In this document: one piece after another, positions 11,391 through 23,051 of the stretch
Position numbering within the stretch: the stretch's first letter is position 1
Layout of the letters: each line of letters starts with the position of its first letter
Origin: Craterostigma plantagineum
Taxonomy: Eukaryota > Streptophyta > Magnoliopsida > Lamiales > Linderniaceae
Assembly (NCBI GenBank): GCA_027422505.1
Contig: JAPQWV010000407.1
Span: forward strand, 486,001-550,000
DNA: 64,000 nt
Reading direction: 5' to 3'
Translations under genes and position numbers: made by a program
The notes under the pieces: model-generated
The model's input: the letters and a program-made list of their open reading frames with translations, nothing else
What the model was told of the DNA's origin: nothing
Databases searched by the model: none

Positions 11391-13370
11391 AGAGAAAGAT
11401 TGAATCTTGGTTGTTAAGTGTCTGACTGACCATTTATTTGAATTGAACTCACTGAGTAGCGTTTCGACGACTCGGCTTGGTAAACAGCGTGGCGAGCAAG
11501 GATGAGTTTTTATCGGGTGCGACGCAGTACGTGCGGGTGTAGCGTAAGGAAAAGGAATGCTGTCGGTAGGGGATTAAAAACCCCCCGGCACGATTTTATT
11601 GCCGTACACTACAGCGTACACTGAACACGTCACTAGTACGTGGACAATAAAATAAGAGATCATATTATATACGAAAAAAGAAAATCACATTTTATTTTTG
11701 AGTTTCGTCCGAATATTAATTATTCACTTGATGAAATATCCGAAGCCAGTATCGCAAGAAATCTCAGGAATTAGGAAAAATTCTCATTTTGCATCAATGA
11801 TGTTTGGGTGGCTATATTCGAATTTCCTATTGAATTCAGGTTGATTTTACCAATTTATGCATTTATCGTGGAATAAAAATAAGATGCCAGCCTGTAGGTA
11901 ATTATAATTATTTTGTCCTATAGCCGAAAGTTGCTAATGGTGTTATTTTTTTTTTCTCCCATTATATGGAATAGTGATATTTTTTTCTGATAAATGGAGG
12001 AAAGGAATAATTAGTATTGTGCTTCGCTACTTCGGACTTAAACCAACGGTTGTTACTGTGTACTCATTTTATGACTTTATTTATCTCTAATAGTATATTA
12101 TAGCATTTTCGAAGTGCATGTTAGTATTCTAAAGCTTATGTAGTTTCTACATGATTGTAATAATCTCCCAATAGAGCAAGAGACACATAACAACACAAGT
12201 TGATGGCAACGTTTGTTGTATTATTGTACCCAATAATATTCATCTAATTTTATAGGAGAAAAAAAAAAAGAGTGCTGAGATGTGCTGGCTGATTATGAGC
12301 CGTCGGATTGAAACATACGCGATGCGATGAATCATCATTTCCTTTCTGCATAGGTAAATGTAAATCCTTCTTTGTGAAGTAATAAATGAAGTGAGCCTTC
12401 TTCGGCTCTGTGGATCGTAGCGAGATTGCAAGTTATTGGTTCATTCTATTTTAAATGTATTAGTACAATTATTGTAAACGAATAAAATAAAATAAGATGT
12501 AGAGACAACAAATAGTGAGTCATTTTGATTTTCCTTTTTTCACTACTTTTATACAACCAATTGGCAACCTAAAACTGTCCGATGTACGCCAATTAAATGT
12601 GTTCGCTTTTCTTTTAATATATAACTATCTATCAAATTCGAACCATGCGAAAAGATAATTGATACTATAAGTTGAGGTTGAATAAATGGAAACAAAGAAC
12701 GCCGCACATATTGATGTTGGCAAATAAAAGAATTTATATTGTAATTTGGATAAATGCTGAAAGAGGAACGAACTTGTAGATGAAACGTGTCAAAACAAAA
12801 GGATATCATGATAGTAACCGATGTACCTCTACTTTTACTTTGTTTTTCATAATAATGGAAATGACCAAGACAGAAGAAAACCATGCTTTGACAAAAATAA
12901 ACTAAAGTACAATTTAAATATGTAATATTTTCAAGAGAAAAGCTCTTGATTGCAATGAAATGTCAAGTAGCAGTTCGTTTTAGCATGACAAAATCGTATG
13001 GGCCTTTATCCTAATCGAGCCAATTATTTCTTTTTGTTTGGGCTGATAATTTACGGGCCTTTCCTTTCTCCTCACTCGGCCCAATAGGAATAGTTTTTGA
13101 GGGTAGAATCCACTTTATCCTCCCAACTTGGATGTATGTGATAATAAATAAAATAAGGTCCACATTTTGGAATTCGTAATGATTATATTTCGAATAAAAT
13201 AAAAAGGGAAGCGAAAAATGATGAAAAAAAACTTCCATAGTGGGTCTCGATCTGATCACTTATTTTCAAAAGCTGGTGCTAGCTTTTTTGATCATTTAAT
13301 AATAGTAATATAGTAAGTCACTAAAATTTCCATGGAGGAATAATAAATCTAAAACTAATAATATTAAACA
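11391..13370. other. Two-kilobase gene-free spacer
   Basis: No coding exon is recognised on either strand. The only notable element is a cluster of TGGGCY/GGCCCA motifs at 12999-13083, described as a finding. A short CCCCCC run sits near 11582. The rest is AT-rich. Confidence 0.4.
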
Positions 13371-14024
13371 CTAATTTTTAGAGATAGCATTAATCACATA
13401 ATTATTATTATTTCCCAGAGGCACGAGAGCGAGCTTTTCCTCTTTATGAAACTTAACCTGCTTAGCAATGAAAGCATCAATCGCTCTCTGAAACTCCTCA
13501 TCGCTCATCATCTCATCCTCCTCCTCATCGGAACCACCGTCCTCCGCCGCCGGCGATGTTTTCCGATCCCCTTCCGCCGCCTTCTTCTCCTTTTTCTTCA
13601 CGACCTCAACAATCGTCTCCTTGTCTTGGTACACGACAGCACTATTATTGCAACAACCTTCGATTTCAAGAACAGTCTTAGCCACTTCGTCTAGTTCGTG
13701 GTAATAAGCTGATTCACTGTTAGAATAAACGATATCAGAGTAAAACTCGGCCATATAATCTCCATGGAACTCCTCGGCGGAGTTGAAGAAGAAGAAGATG
13801 CTTAAACCTATGGCATTGCTGACAAGGAAGACGAAGAGTGGGCTGAGAGCGAAGTTGGCGAGCATGAAGACGTAGTCCGCCGAGGCCCTAACGATGAAGG
13901 GGATGTGAGAAAATGCCCATGTAATGAAGAGAAGCGTTGAGAAGATCTCTACCATGCGTAGCAGTTTCTTGACTCCACTGAGCTTGTGTGTAATAACAGT
14001 GAATCTTGATTCAGAAACCTCCAT
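13371..14024 (-). CDS. DUF4408-like membrane protein
   Basis: Intronless gene of 217 codons on the minus strand. The N-terminal 85 residues contain two hydrophobic segments (FSTLLFITWAFSHIPFIV and FALSPLFVFLVSNAIGLSIFFFF). The second resembles the DUF4408 signature of small plant membrane proteins. The rest is hydrophilic, with a Lys-rich stretch followed by an acidic run (GGSDEEEDEMMSDEEF) and a C-terminal helix (FQRAIDAFIAKQVKFHKEE) as in many DUF4408/DUF761-type proteins. The start is the first ATG in the frame. The function of the family is unknown; membrane location is inferred from hydropathy. Confidence 0.75.
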   Translation of the reverse strand: MEVSESRFTVITHKLSGVKKLLRMVEIFSTLLFITWAFSHIPFIVRASADYVFMLANFALSPLFVFLVSNAIGLSIFFFFNSAEEFHGDYMAEFYSDIVYSNSESAYYHELDEVAKTVLEIEGCCNNSAVVYQDKETIVEVVKKKEKKAAEGDRKTSPAAEDGGSDEEEDEMMSDEEFQRAIDAFIAKQVKFHKEEKLALVPLGNNNNYVINAISKN

Positions 14025-14139
14025 TGATGTACGGCTTTGTGCTGTGTGTGTGTGTAGTGTAGTGGGAAAGAGCTGTCCGAGTTTGTGTGTTTTGAGGGTT
14101 TTTTTTTTTTGTTTTGTGCTTTTGAGGTGAAAGAGAAGA

Positions 14140-15722
14140 CTTAAGCTGTTCTTGGCTGCAATTTGAAATGGGATGCCTTTTATTATAATAAACTATTATT
14201 TTTAAAAGAAAAAGAAAAGGAAAATAAAGATTGAGGAGGGACGGATAATTTTTATTATGTTGGGAGAGAGAATCGATGATAAAACATTACAACTAATGAT
14301 GACGTTTTCAAGTGCTAATTTGATGTGATTAAACTAAGATCCCACAACCATGTTTTTTTTTTTTTTTTTTTCTAGTCACTTTTTGACCTTTGAAACTTGA
14401 AAGTAGCTTCTTGGACCCATTATTGTGTGCATTTTATGTAGTAACATTAAGTTTATCATACACTATTAGGTAATTGCAGCAAGACTCTAGTTGATCATGA
14501 ATCCATTCTTAAAACTGTAGTTTCTTCGCTTAATAGTTTGCAACAAAAAAACTTACAATATAGCATCACCCTTTCTCATGTTTAAAATATCTCCATTTCT
14601 CATGATCTCCTAGCAGCAGCAGTAAATCCTAATCTGTTCATTTGAATTTCACTTTCTTGAATTGAAAAAGATTCAATAATACAGTACGTTTATCATGTAT
14701 ATGATTTATATATACACATATATATGTAGATATTAATGGGAATGAGCTTTACCTAGGGAAGAGCTAGAACAGGTTACCTGGTAATCTGTACTCTGCACAA
14801 TCTTTTGTACTTTCAATCTGAAAGTTCATCTTTATAGCTTCTAGGTTATAGCTAACCCTGAGTTCAGACAGTATGTATACATTTTTTCAAAAAAATTTAC
14901 AATAATAAATTCTAGCTAAAAATGATAATAGAAACACTGTTATTTTTTTCCAAAAATTGAAGAAAGACACTATATATTACTGGTTGCTTTGCTTCTAACA
15001 CTTGTCCATATCATAAATCATTACCCCCACCCCACCCAATATAAGCAATTACAAAGTATGGTTCAGACTTTTGTAATGAAAAATAAATATACTTCAGTCA
15101 GATTCATTATTTTAGCTTTGACTGTCAGGTTTTGCTTTGTTCATTGTACTTTTAGGCTTAGGTCTTTCTTGCAGAAAACCTATGTTTTCTTGTCGTTCTT
15201 TTACTCAATTATGAGTGTATGTGATGTTCCAAGGGATGGAATAGTGCAGTGCACTATTTCTTCGAGTGCTGTAATAATGCGATACTTTAAGATTTGAAAA
15301 GGGCTGATCTGCAATTAGCTACAACTTTATAGACGAATATATGTTGTGGTGATGTATAATTTTCTTGCAATAATTCAGGAGAAGGGGACTTGCGCTAACT
15401 ATAAAAGAACGTCGTAATTTAGTTTTGCAAAGTTGAAAGTGTCATCGATATTATTCAACTTATCTTGAGAAATAGCCGAACCTAGAACTCTATATAAATA
15501 ACTGTATGTTCAACATGTCTTTAAGAGCAGAGATATTATTATCTTTTTGACCAAATAATAGTTGAATTGAAAACATTTATTAATCTTTATTAAACTCGCA
15601 AAAAAAGCCGCCACCTGCGTCAGCTATTGTTGGCCATGAATCCACCACAGAACAGCTAAATAATGCAGCTCTCACTTTCTGACCATTTTCTTCTAGGTTG
15701 ACATTGGAATGCATGTATAAAA
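14140..15722. other. Spacer upstream of DUF4408-like and LPPE genes
   Basis: This 1.6-kb divergent intergenic region serves as promoter space for the DUF4408-like gene (-) and LPPE (+). It holds AT-rich DNA with T-runs near 14350-14370. I found no exon, tRNA or convincing inverted repeat by eye. Confidence 0.4.
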
Positions 15723-17050
15723 ATGGCTCATAAAAAAGACGTTTTTGCATGTTTTATTGCAGTAATACACTCTCCGAGAATCATGTTGTCTGTTTCTATC
15801 AGATCATCAGTTGCATATGCTAATAAGATTGCTTCATCGTACTCATCACGAAAGCAACCCAGTAATAATAAAATCGCTGCTCAAAGGTTAAATTTTTCCA
15901 AGGATTTCCTTGCCTTTTCTTCTTCTTCTTCTTCGTCTTTTTCATCAGCTGATAGGACTGTTGTAAAGAATGGAACTTTGATCAAGGGTTTGAAACGGGT
16001 CGGTTCGGGTTCCAGAGATTTCGGGTTGAAAGCCTTGAACCGTAAGCTTTCACTGCAAAGCTCGCTGAATTTCGAAGCTGGCGCCTTTGAATGCACTCTG
16101 AACAGTCTGGTGATATATTTTTATTGATTTAATCGGACTACTTTTCAAGCCGAGGTTCTTATATATGTCTGTAATAATTAATAAGCCCTTAAAAAAATTT
16201 GATTTTTTCAGAGCAAGTACATCGTATCAGCGGCATTTATTTCAGTAGTAACGATGAGGCATGACCCAGAATCAACGTGGGCTTGCATCGGCATGGTGGT
16301 CAACCTTACGCTTGGATTCTCATTGAAGAAGGTACTGAACCAAGACCGACCCGAACCCACTTCGAGACCCGACCCGGGAATGCCATCTTCCCACTCGCAG
16401 GCGATTTTCTACGTCTTTGGATACCTCGTTTGGTCGTGTAAGAAGATATTATCATCATCCATATATCGACACGCACGAGCTTTCATTATTTCATAAAATA
16501 GCGCCTTCAAAAGTTTCTCATTGGTTGACTTTTTTTTTTTGTTGTTTTTCGTTCCAGTGGCCGAGCTGTACGGTGTAAACGAACTTACGATAATGCTAAG
16601 CGGATTATTGTTTACAGCTGGTTCTTACTTTGTAAGTGAACACCTCATCTTAGTGGATTTGTGTCGTTTAAATTACCTATGAAACTTGTCTGAATCTTTT
16701 CCATGGAGTGTGTGCATCATAATATGATAACATTTCATTGACTCTAATCTATTGAGATGTAGTGAATGTGGAAACTGATGATTTTCTGTGCGTGTTTTCT
16801 TTCTCGCAGTCGTGGCTTCGGGGTTTCTCAGAAACTCCATACACGAAGCCAAGTCATGGCAGGGGCGATTTTAGGATCCATTTTCTCTGGTTTTTGGTTA
16901 TGGTCGTGGAAAAATTTCGTCTTTGAGCTATTTGTCTCCTTTTTGTGGGCAAGAGCTTTGATCGTCCTTGGAGCAGTTGTATGTTGGTGTGCTTTTATCA
17001 GTTATGCATTCAAATCCTGGATTGAGAGTGCAGATAGTAAAAGATCATAA
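15723..17050 (+). CDS. LPPE: Lipid phosphate phosphatase epsilon, chloroplastic (frameshifted in this sequence)
   Basis: PAP2-superfamily phosphatidate phosphatase that makes diacylglycerol in plastids. Exons are 15723-16109, 16212-16437, 16558-16631 and 16810-17050. The motifs are K-x6-RP (KKVLNQDRP), PSSHSQ and RVSQKLHT..QV, with several membrane helices. The N terminus is Ser/Lys-rich like a transit peptide; an ATG at 15783 may be the true start. Exon 4 does not join in frame. After the acceptor, SWLR is in the frame of exon 3, but the conserved VSQKLHT and everything to the stop at 17050 lie one base over. The break sits at a GGGG run (16820-16823), where family members need three G. No alternative splice site repairs the frame. 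Either the allele is broken or one G is an assembly error. Confidence 0.85.
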
Positions 17051-17118
17051 CTTTTAAATACGAAGGAATGAATGATTGTTCTCTCTATTTTTCTTCCACA
17101 TTACAAAGGTTTTTGGTG

Positions 17119-18820
17119 CTAAAAATTGTCATTCAACCATTCCAATAATGCCTTGTTGACGACCTCGGGCGCCTCGTCGTGGGGGCAGTGGCCCGCTTGT
17201 AGGCTCACGAGAGAGGCGTTGGGGTAAAACTCTTTTATTCGAACCGCCTTGGCGGGTCCCACCCACGGGTCTAAATCGCCCCACAGCAGCAGCAAAGGAC
17301 AGCTCAGCTGACTCAAAATGCTGTCGAGCGTGTACCTTCTTTGGTTGCTCATGAACCTCGACATCAACCTTCGTCACCATATATCATAACATCGTAAAAA
17401 ACTCGCTGCTTACGAATATCATGACATCAACCTTGCTCGAGATAAGCTCGACGATGTAGTAATAATTAATATTACATACCGATAATAAACTTCTCCAGCA
17501 TTTGGGTCAGACGCAGGCTGAGTGATTGAGCTGATGAGATAATCATCGACATTTTCTGGGTTAACATACACCTGAGAGACACAGAAGCTATGAATCATTA
17601 AAAAAGGTTCGATTTTTTTAAAGCAAGGGCTCGGGCTCGTACGCTTTTTAGCACGGATTCGACCCTTTTTGGCTGCTTGGATTGCCAGAACAAGAATCCA
17701 AGAACGACCCGTTGGAAAGCATCTTTGAAGGGTTTGATAAGGAATTTCTCGAATGTACTTTCTTGGGGCTCGTTGGTTAATTGGCTGGTGTTATCGGTCT
17801 TCTCGCTGAACTGTCCCGCGCTGTTTAGCAGCACGACGCCTCTAACTTGGTCTTTGAGAGAAGCTGCTGAGACGAGAGCTGTAAACCCTCCTAGACTGAG
17901 AAACGTATGTCGAAAAGATTCGAACATGAGAAAGCACAGTAAGAATCTCCAATGAAGCAGACCGAGCATAACTTGCCTGTTTCCTACTAAGACGACAGGT
18001 TCTCCTACAACCTCTCTCACAAAGTCGACGACTTGGTCTCGCCAGACAAGAGCATCGTATTCGACGAGGGCCTTTTCGCTCCAGCCGAAGCCCAACAAAT
18101 CGAGGGCGTAGACCTTGTAATTCTTGGCTAATTCGGGTATATTGTACCTAAAAATCGATGCCCAAACTTTATCAACTGCTAATCAGCATAGCTATCCCAG
18201 TAAAGATGGATGCCTTATACCTCCAATGATATGCAGAGGCACCAAAGCCATGGATGAGAACAATGGGTAAGCCTTCCCCTTCGACGACGTAATGGATTTT
18301 ACGATCCCGCCAAGTCCAGTAATTGTAGCCCTCGGGTTTATAGGGTAACCTTTGCAGGCCTTAAGGAAAATTAAAAGGAGGGCAGCAAGCAAAAGAACGC
18401 CCCAATAAAACTCTAATTCCTCGTCTCATAAGCAGAACACGAAGCAGATTAAACTATTATCACATCGATTTCAAGAAAATGTAAAACCTTTAGATTTTGC
18501 AGGGGATTCTGCTGCACCAGTGGAAGGCATAACCGAAGCACCAGCTGCTACAATACCCTTAACAGCAAGATCTCTTCTGCTCAATCCACACCTATTCCCT
18601 TCATATTTTCGAGGCAACAACAATAACGAAATCAGTTCATTCGGTGAAGCCCAGAAAAGGGATTCATTTGTTTCGCACGCATGAAATAGGAAGAACCCCA
18701 CAAAGGGATAAAGAAAGAGAGAAACTAACTGCGATTATTGCAGAGTCTTGATGACGAATATTTGCTTGGAAACAGCTCGAATCTAATGGAATTTGGGACT
18801 GAAGCACATGAAGCAGACAT
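17119..18820 (-). CDS. Alpha/beta hydrolase, chloroplast type (At4g36530-like)
   Basis: Seven exons on the minus strand: 18820-18730, 18598-18488, 18359-18221, 18147-17977, 17895-17643, 17571-17480 and 17368-17119. All phases agree and give 368 residues. The N terminus (MSASCASVPNS..) resembles a transit peptide. The oxyanion motif is HGFGAS, the nucleophile elbow is GNSLGG, the acid is in LLLWGDLDPW and the catalytic His in AGHCPHDE, a complete Ser-Asp-His triad of an epoxide-hydrolase/haloalkane-dehalogenase-like fold. The substrate is unknown. Intron 4 starts with GC rather than GT (AACAG then GCAAGT, donor at 17976-17971) and splits the codon of the nucleophilic Ser. Sequence resemblance to the Arabidopsis protein is from memory. 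Confidence 0.93.
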
Positions 18821-19084
18821 CGGCGGAGAAAGCTAATAATTATGGTTTCTCGGTGGAATTAAATGTGAACAAAGCTGAGATTTTTCTGCTTATGGAGAGA
18901 GTTGAGTGGCTGTGGTGCGTTTACGTTTGTGGCAAATGTGTAAACCAAGTAGCGCAATCCTCTTCCCGGGAAATCTTTATAGAAACTTGTAAAATTATTA
19001 CGATTTTTCGCACACTGCTCTTCTGTTTTCACACGTTAGTCACCTATGTAGCTACTGTCTGCAACCTACTAGCATATTTATCAA

Positions 19085-20619
19085 CTACCACTCATTCCAT
19101 TCATTCGTAAAATCGTTCCACATGTTGCCAGCAATCGAATTTCTCCTCGACCAAGCCATATTACGATCATCATCGATCGAACGATTCGACTGCACATCAC
19201 TCTGATCATCCCGACATGGATAATCCTCCTCCTCGTCCTCAATCAACTTCCCTTCGACGCATTTAAGCATAAGCCAGTCGTCCCCATCCTCGCGCAAGAT
19301 GTGATTGTGAACGACGCACGAGGCTATGACGATGTCTCTCTGCGTGTGGAAACCGTACTGAGTGGCAAGCTTGAGGATCGGAAACCTTTCCTTGAGCACT
19401 TTGCAGGACTTGTGCATCACTTGGCTCAGAGAAGAGTGCCTGTGGTTGAACAGTTCCTTGGCGTTTCTGGGCAAGTGGTTCGCACCTCTGTACTCGTCGA
19501 ACCCATATCGCGTTCCTTCGTATGGAGCCATAAATCCATCCGTGTTGCGACATCCTACTTCTACGAGATAGTACTTTCCTAAAAAAAAAAAGAAAAAGGA
19601 AAACTAGCTTTTACGTTTGGCCGACTGAGGAAATAGACGTGAGGAAAAGAATAGAAAATCCAGCTTGAGTTTTATAGTTAAGAAAAACTAATTTCTGCAC
19701 CAGATGGTGAGGAAAATGTCTTGTTAAACCAATTTCTCTCCAATTTTCTTCTCTGCACTATCGTTTACTTTTTTCGAACCAAATACGGTGAAAAATGATC
19801 CTTGATACGAAAAAAAAATGCTAAAAATTCACCCGATGGGACTTGCGGGAAGTTCTGATCAGGGTCGTTGAGGACGGCTCTCAATACGTGCGAGTCTGCA
19901 TACGATCCTTCCCATCCGGGACACACGAAAACGAACTGGTGATCGAACGAGCAAGCTACAAGCACGCTTTGCGAAATAGCCCCTCTTTTGTTACGAAATC
20001 GAGATTGATCTTTCGCAGGGACGTGGGCAGGTATGTGCATGCAGTTAACAGATCCAATGCAGTCCTAGCGAAAGAAAAACAAACGAGCAGTCAGGTTATA
20101 AAAAGAATATGGCGAAAAGTTTCACAAAGATAAGGATGTAAGAACTACCTCAAAGTACGGGAAAAACCTCTTGCTTTCAAGAATCTGCGAAGGGGTCTCT
20201 AGGGAAGGCGGGCGGAGGAATTCCCTGGAGAGCGACTTAACGGCCTTCAGAACGCTGTTGAAGTGCCTGCTAATCGTCTCCCCCGAATGACCGAAACGCC
20301 CCTGGACCACTCGGTTGCGCTCGCTGTGGCCAATGATGTTCAAGAAAATGGCCAACTGCTCGTCGATCATTACGCCTGGCGTGTCTCTCAGCATCCCCCT
20401 TTGTCTTAATACGCTGCTCAGCTTAAGAAAGACGTGCTTGTCCATTCTGAACATTTCCCGACAGAGGTCGGCGGGCCCGCCGAGCACTTGGGCTACGAAG
20501 CCCGAGCCTTTGGGGGAGATTATGCGGGCGGGTTGGCTCATGATGCTGTTGTAGTAATGGTAGCCCACGGCTGCTGCGACTAGCTCGAGTTCGTCTAGTT
20601 CGACGTCCACGTCGTCCAT
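19085..20619 (-). CDS. ALP1/HARBI1-like transposase-derived protein
   Basis: Three exons on the minus strand (20619-20149, 20064-19833, 19578-19085) give 398 residues. Domain order is that of the Harbinger transposase-derived (DDE_Tnp_4) family: a helical N-terminal region with RQRGMLRDTPGV and GRFGHSGETISRHFN, then the nuclease-like core from DCIGSVNCMHI, GWEGSYADSHVL and NTDGFMAPYEGTRY to FNHRHSSLSQVM. Two catalytic positions differ from active transposases: the first Asp is Asn (SVNCMHI) and the Glu of the usual IERTFGVLK is replaced (VMHKSCKVLK). No terminal inverted repeats are visible and the gene is intron-containing, so it looks like a domesticated copy rather than a mobile element. 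Plant ALP1 and relatives act with Polycomb complexes, but that role here is inference. The annotated start is the ATG at 20619. Confidence 0.88.
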
Positions 20620-20693
20620 GGCGAGCAATAGTTTGGACTTTGGAGTTTATCCCAAAAACAACTTTAGCACATAGCAGCGAATAAGAGAGTATT

Positions 20694-20701
20694 TAGGGTT
20701 T
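20694..20701. promoter_or_regulatory. Telo-box upstream of the ALP1-like gene
   Basis: The + strand reads TAGGGTTT (AAACCCTA on the gene strand), about 75 bp upstream of the start codon at 20619. Telo-boxes are common close to the start of constitutive plant genes and can also recruit Polycomb. Function here is inferred from position. Confidence 0.4.
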
Positions 20702-21451
20702 CAGTCATCTTTTCTATCTATGGGACAGAACATTGGATTTCGAACAACCCCAAAATGGAGAAGAGTAATGGGCATAAAAATCAAGCTTCAAAATCGCAGC
20801 TTTCACTAGTTTCAGCTAAAATTGAACTGGGAACTCGTTGTCTACACAATTTATACGGCACATACAGTGTCAAATTCAAGAGCTAGTGTAGAATCTAATA
20901 ACAGGGCAACAAAACACAAATTATGGGCAAAGACGGAAGTACCAAAACAGTGGGAAAAGAAATTAGTTCATAACACGGAAGCTGATGATGTTGATAACTC
21001 CGATCACTCCACTGAGAAATCAAGCGAGAAAGAATACAGTTTGCTCAATCGTTGTCAAGGAGAAGAACAGAACAAATTGAAGAAAATTATGGAAAAAAGA
21101 GGATAAGGGCTTAAAATATTTGGGCTAGGCTAAGGTAGGGGAAATTACGTTTAATGGTCCCAATTGTAAGTGAAGACCCAATAATGAAGTTGAGTTGAAG
21201 GCCCGAATTTTCCCCTTCTGTAAGAAAAATAAAAACTTGGGAATATATTGCAATTATTTGGTAAGAAAAATAGAATCTTGGGCCAAGATTAATGTGATCT
21301 CCTCTTCTTGCACTATGACACTGTTGTTATAGTTTTATGCAACTTTCTTTCGGTAAGAAGCGGAAGTTGTAATGGAGTTGAAGAAGAATGTCCTTGAGAA
21401 AACTCTCAATCAAACGACAAAACCCTCTATATATATTAACTTCCAACGCCA
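20702..21451. other. Spacer between ALP1-like and spermidine-synthase-like genes
   Basis: Promoter region of the ALP1-like gene and downstream region of the next minus-strand gene. An 85-codon open frame at 20822-21106 shows no recognisable domain. TGGGC-type motifs occur near 21120. Confidence 0.35.
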
Positions 21452-23051
21452 TCAGAAACCACACGGTTCCCACTCATCGACGCTCGATTGAAGCTCGACG
21501 GGGAGTGCGCTCGACCAGCTCGATAGCTCAGGCAAAGATCCAGTTATTGCAAGATAGTTCTCGCCTGTGCTCTTCGGCATCTTTCTCCACATCACCTTCA
21601 ACAGATAGAGAGAGATCACATAAACCACAAGTGGCCAAAGTTGGAAAACAAAAAAGGATAAAGAGAACTAACACAAAGAGCACATACTTGTCCGGGAAAA
21701 GCTTTGCACAGCGCTCTAATGGTGGCGTTTGATTTCCAATATTCTGCGACGGATGGGCCATAGCCAGTAGTAGCGAAAAGGTATTCGCTTGCTCCACAGT
21801 TCACCATGAATCGCCCGTTAGGCATCAGTCTCTTCGATAGCTCCAACCAAGTGGAAGGCTATGAAGAAAGAAAGAAAACGGTTATGTTATGACAATCTAA
21901 TGTTGTTTGTTCCTTTCGTCGTGGAGTCGAACAAATACCTCTTCTAACTGTGGTAATACGTCTCCATCCGCAAACAGATCGACTATAACGCCTGCAAAAA
22001 GACATTGCATGTGAGTGTTATGAAGCTACAATCTAACTTGATATGCTTTTCGTTTTCTTACCAGCATAACCTCCGTGAATAGAAGCATTAGGAGAGAACA
22101 CGTCGCCTATATGGATATTGAGAATCCCACCACGATCGGTTTGCTTCTCAAGATCGGAAAGTCCTAAATATTGTCTCGATAGATCTATTAACTGCGGACG
22201 AATAGGAATCTTGTGAAACACAAGGGAAATATTAGTTCACAGAAATGGCAATGGTTAACATCTTTCTAAAGGTGCTATTACAATTTGGTCTATCTCCCAT
22301 CCTTCAAGCTGTAATGAAGGCCATACATCAAGCAATGTATGTGCAGCCGTTCCACCACCCTGAGGACATTTTGAGCTAACATTAGCTGTAAATATTGATT
22401 GAAAATCAAAGATTTTAGAAGAAAAAAGAAGGGATAGCCCAAGCCAACTATTAATTTAATTACCAATCCGAAGATTGCAATGGGGCCATCAGGCAGCAGA
22501 GGCGGCAATGAAGCAAACTCATCCTACAGCAATAAAGGGAAAAAGGTGAAACCTTTATACCGTCTAAACTCTAAAGAGCAAACGAATCAGTGATTCAAGA
22601 ATATGTTGTACTAACTAACTAACTAACCCAGTAAGAACCCGTCCACTTGCTTTCTTTATTAACAATGCTGTGAACATTATCTAACTCATAGAAGCAAGTT
22701 AGGAAGAAATCGAGTCAGCATTAAAAACAGAGGATCGTCTCATGGTCTAAGGAGGATATGCTTACGAGTCGAATCAAGCAGCAGAAGCCTCGACTTGGGA
22801 GTGTCGAGGATTACTATGTTGTTGTACTCGCTATTTACGGCCGTCACTAACTGAAACTCTTCTCCTCGTTCTTGCTGTTCTTGATGTAATAGTGCTTTGA
22901 CATGCTTGCAAGAACTACTTCTTCTGCTGCCTGTATTGTTTAAAGTACTACAGTGGCTGTGACTGTAGTAGAATCTTGACTTCAATGGCGGCGGTGGAGC
23001 TGAACAATGTGGGTAATGGAATGGCTGCAATGGCAGCGACGACAGCCTCAT
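21452..23051 (-). CDS. Spermidine-synthase-like SAM-dependent methyltransferase-fold protein
   Basis: Eight exons on the minus strand: 23051-22766, 22680-22628, 22523-22464, 22359-22282, 22191-22062, 21991-21939, 21858-21688 and 21595-21452. All phases agree, giving 324 residues. The core shows the spermidine-synthase-type Rossmann fold: HNVHSIVNK, WTGSYWDEFASLPPLLPDG, the SAM/dcSAM-binding loop GLGGGTAAHTLLDVWP with acidic EID after it, and VIVDLFADGD. It lacks the full polyamine-substrate signature of true spermidine synthases, so it belongs to the plant 'S-adenosyl-methionine-dependent methyltransferase, spermidine synthase-like' group of unknown substrate. The first 60 residues are Ser/Pro/His-rich and could be a plastid transit peptide. 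It is transcribed head to head with ESF1. Confidence 0.88.

Noticed and set aside
14690..14740. Possible hairpin or miRNA-like AT palindrome (TATATACACATATATATG)
   Set aside because: Simple AT repeats pair by chance. No conserved plant miRNA sequence was recognised around it.
20822..21106. 94-codon plus-strand open frame upstream of the ALP1-like gene
   Set aside because: The first codon is not a clear ATG, the composition is unremarkable and no domain is recognised.
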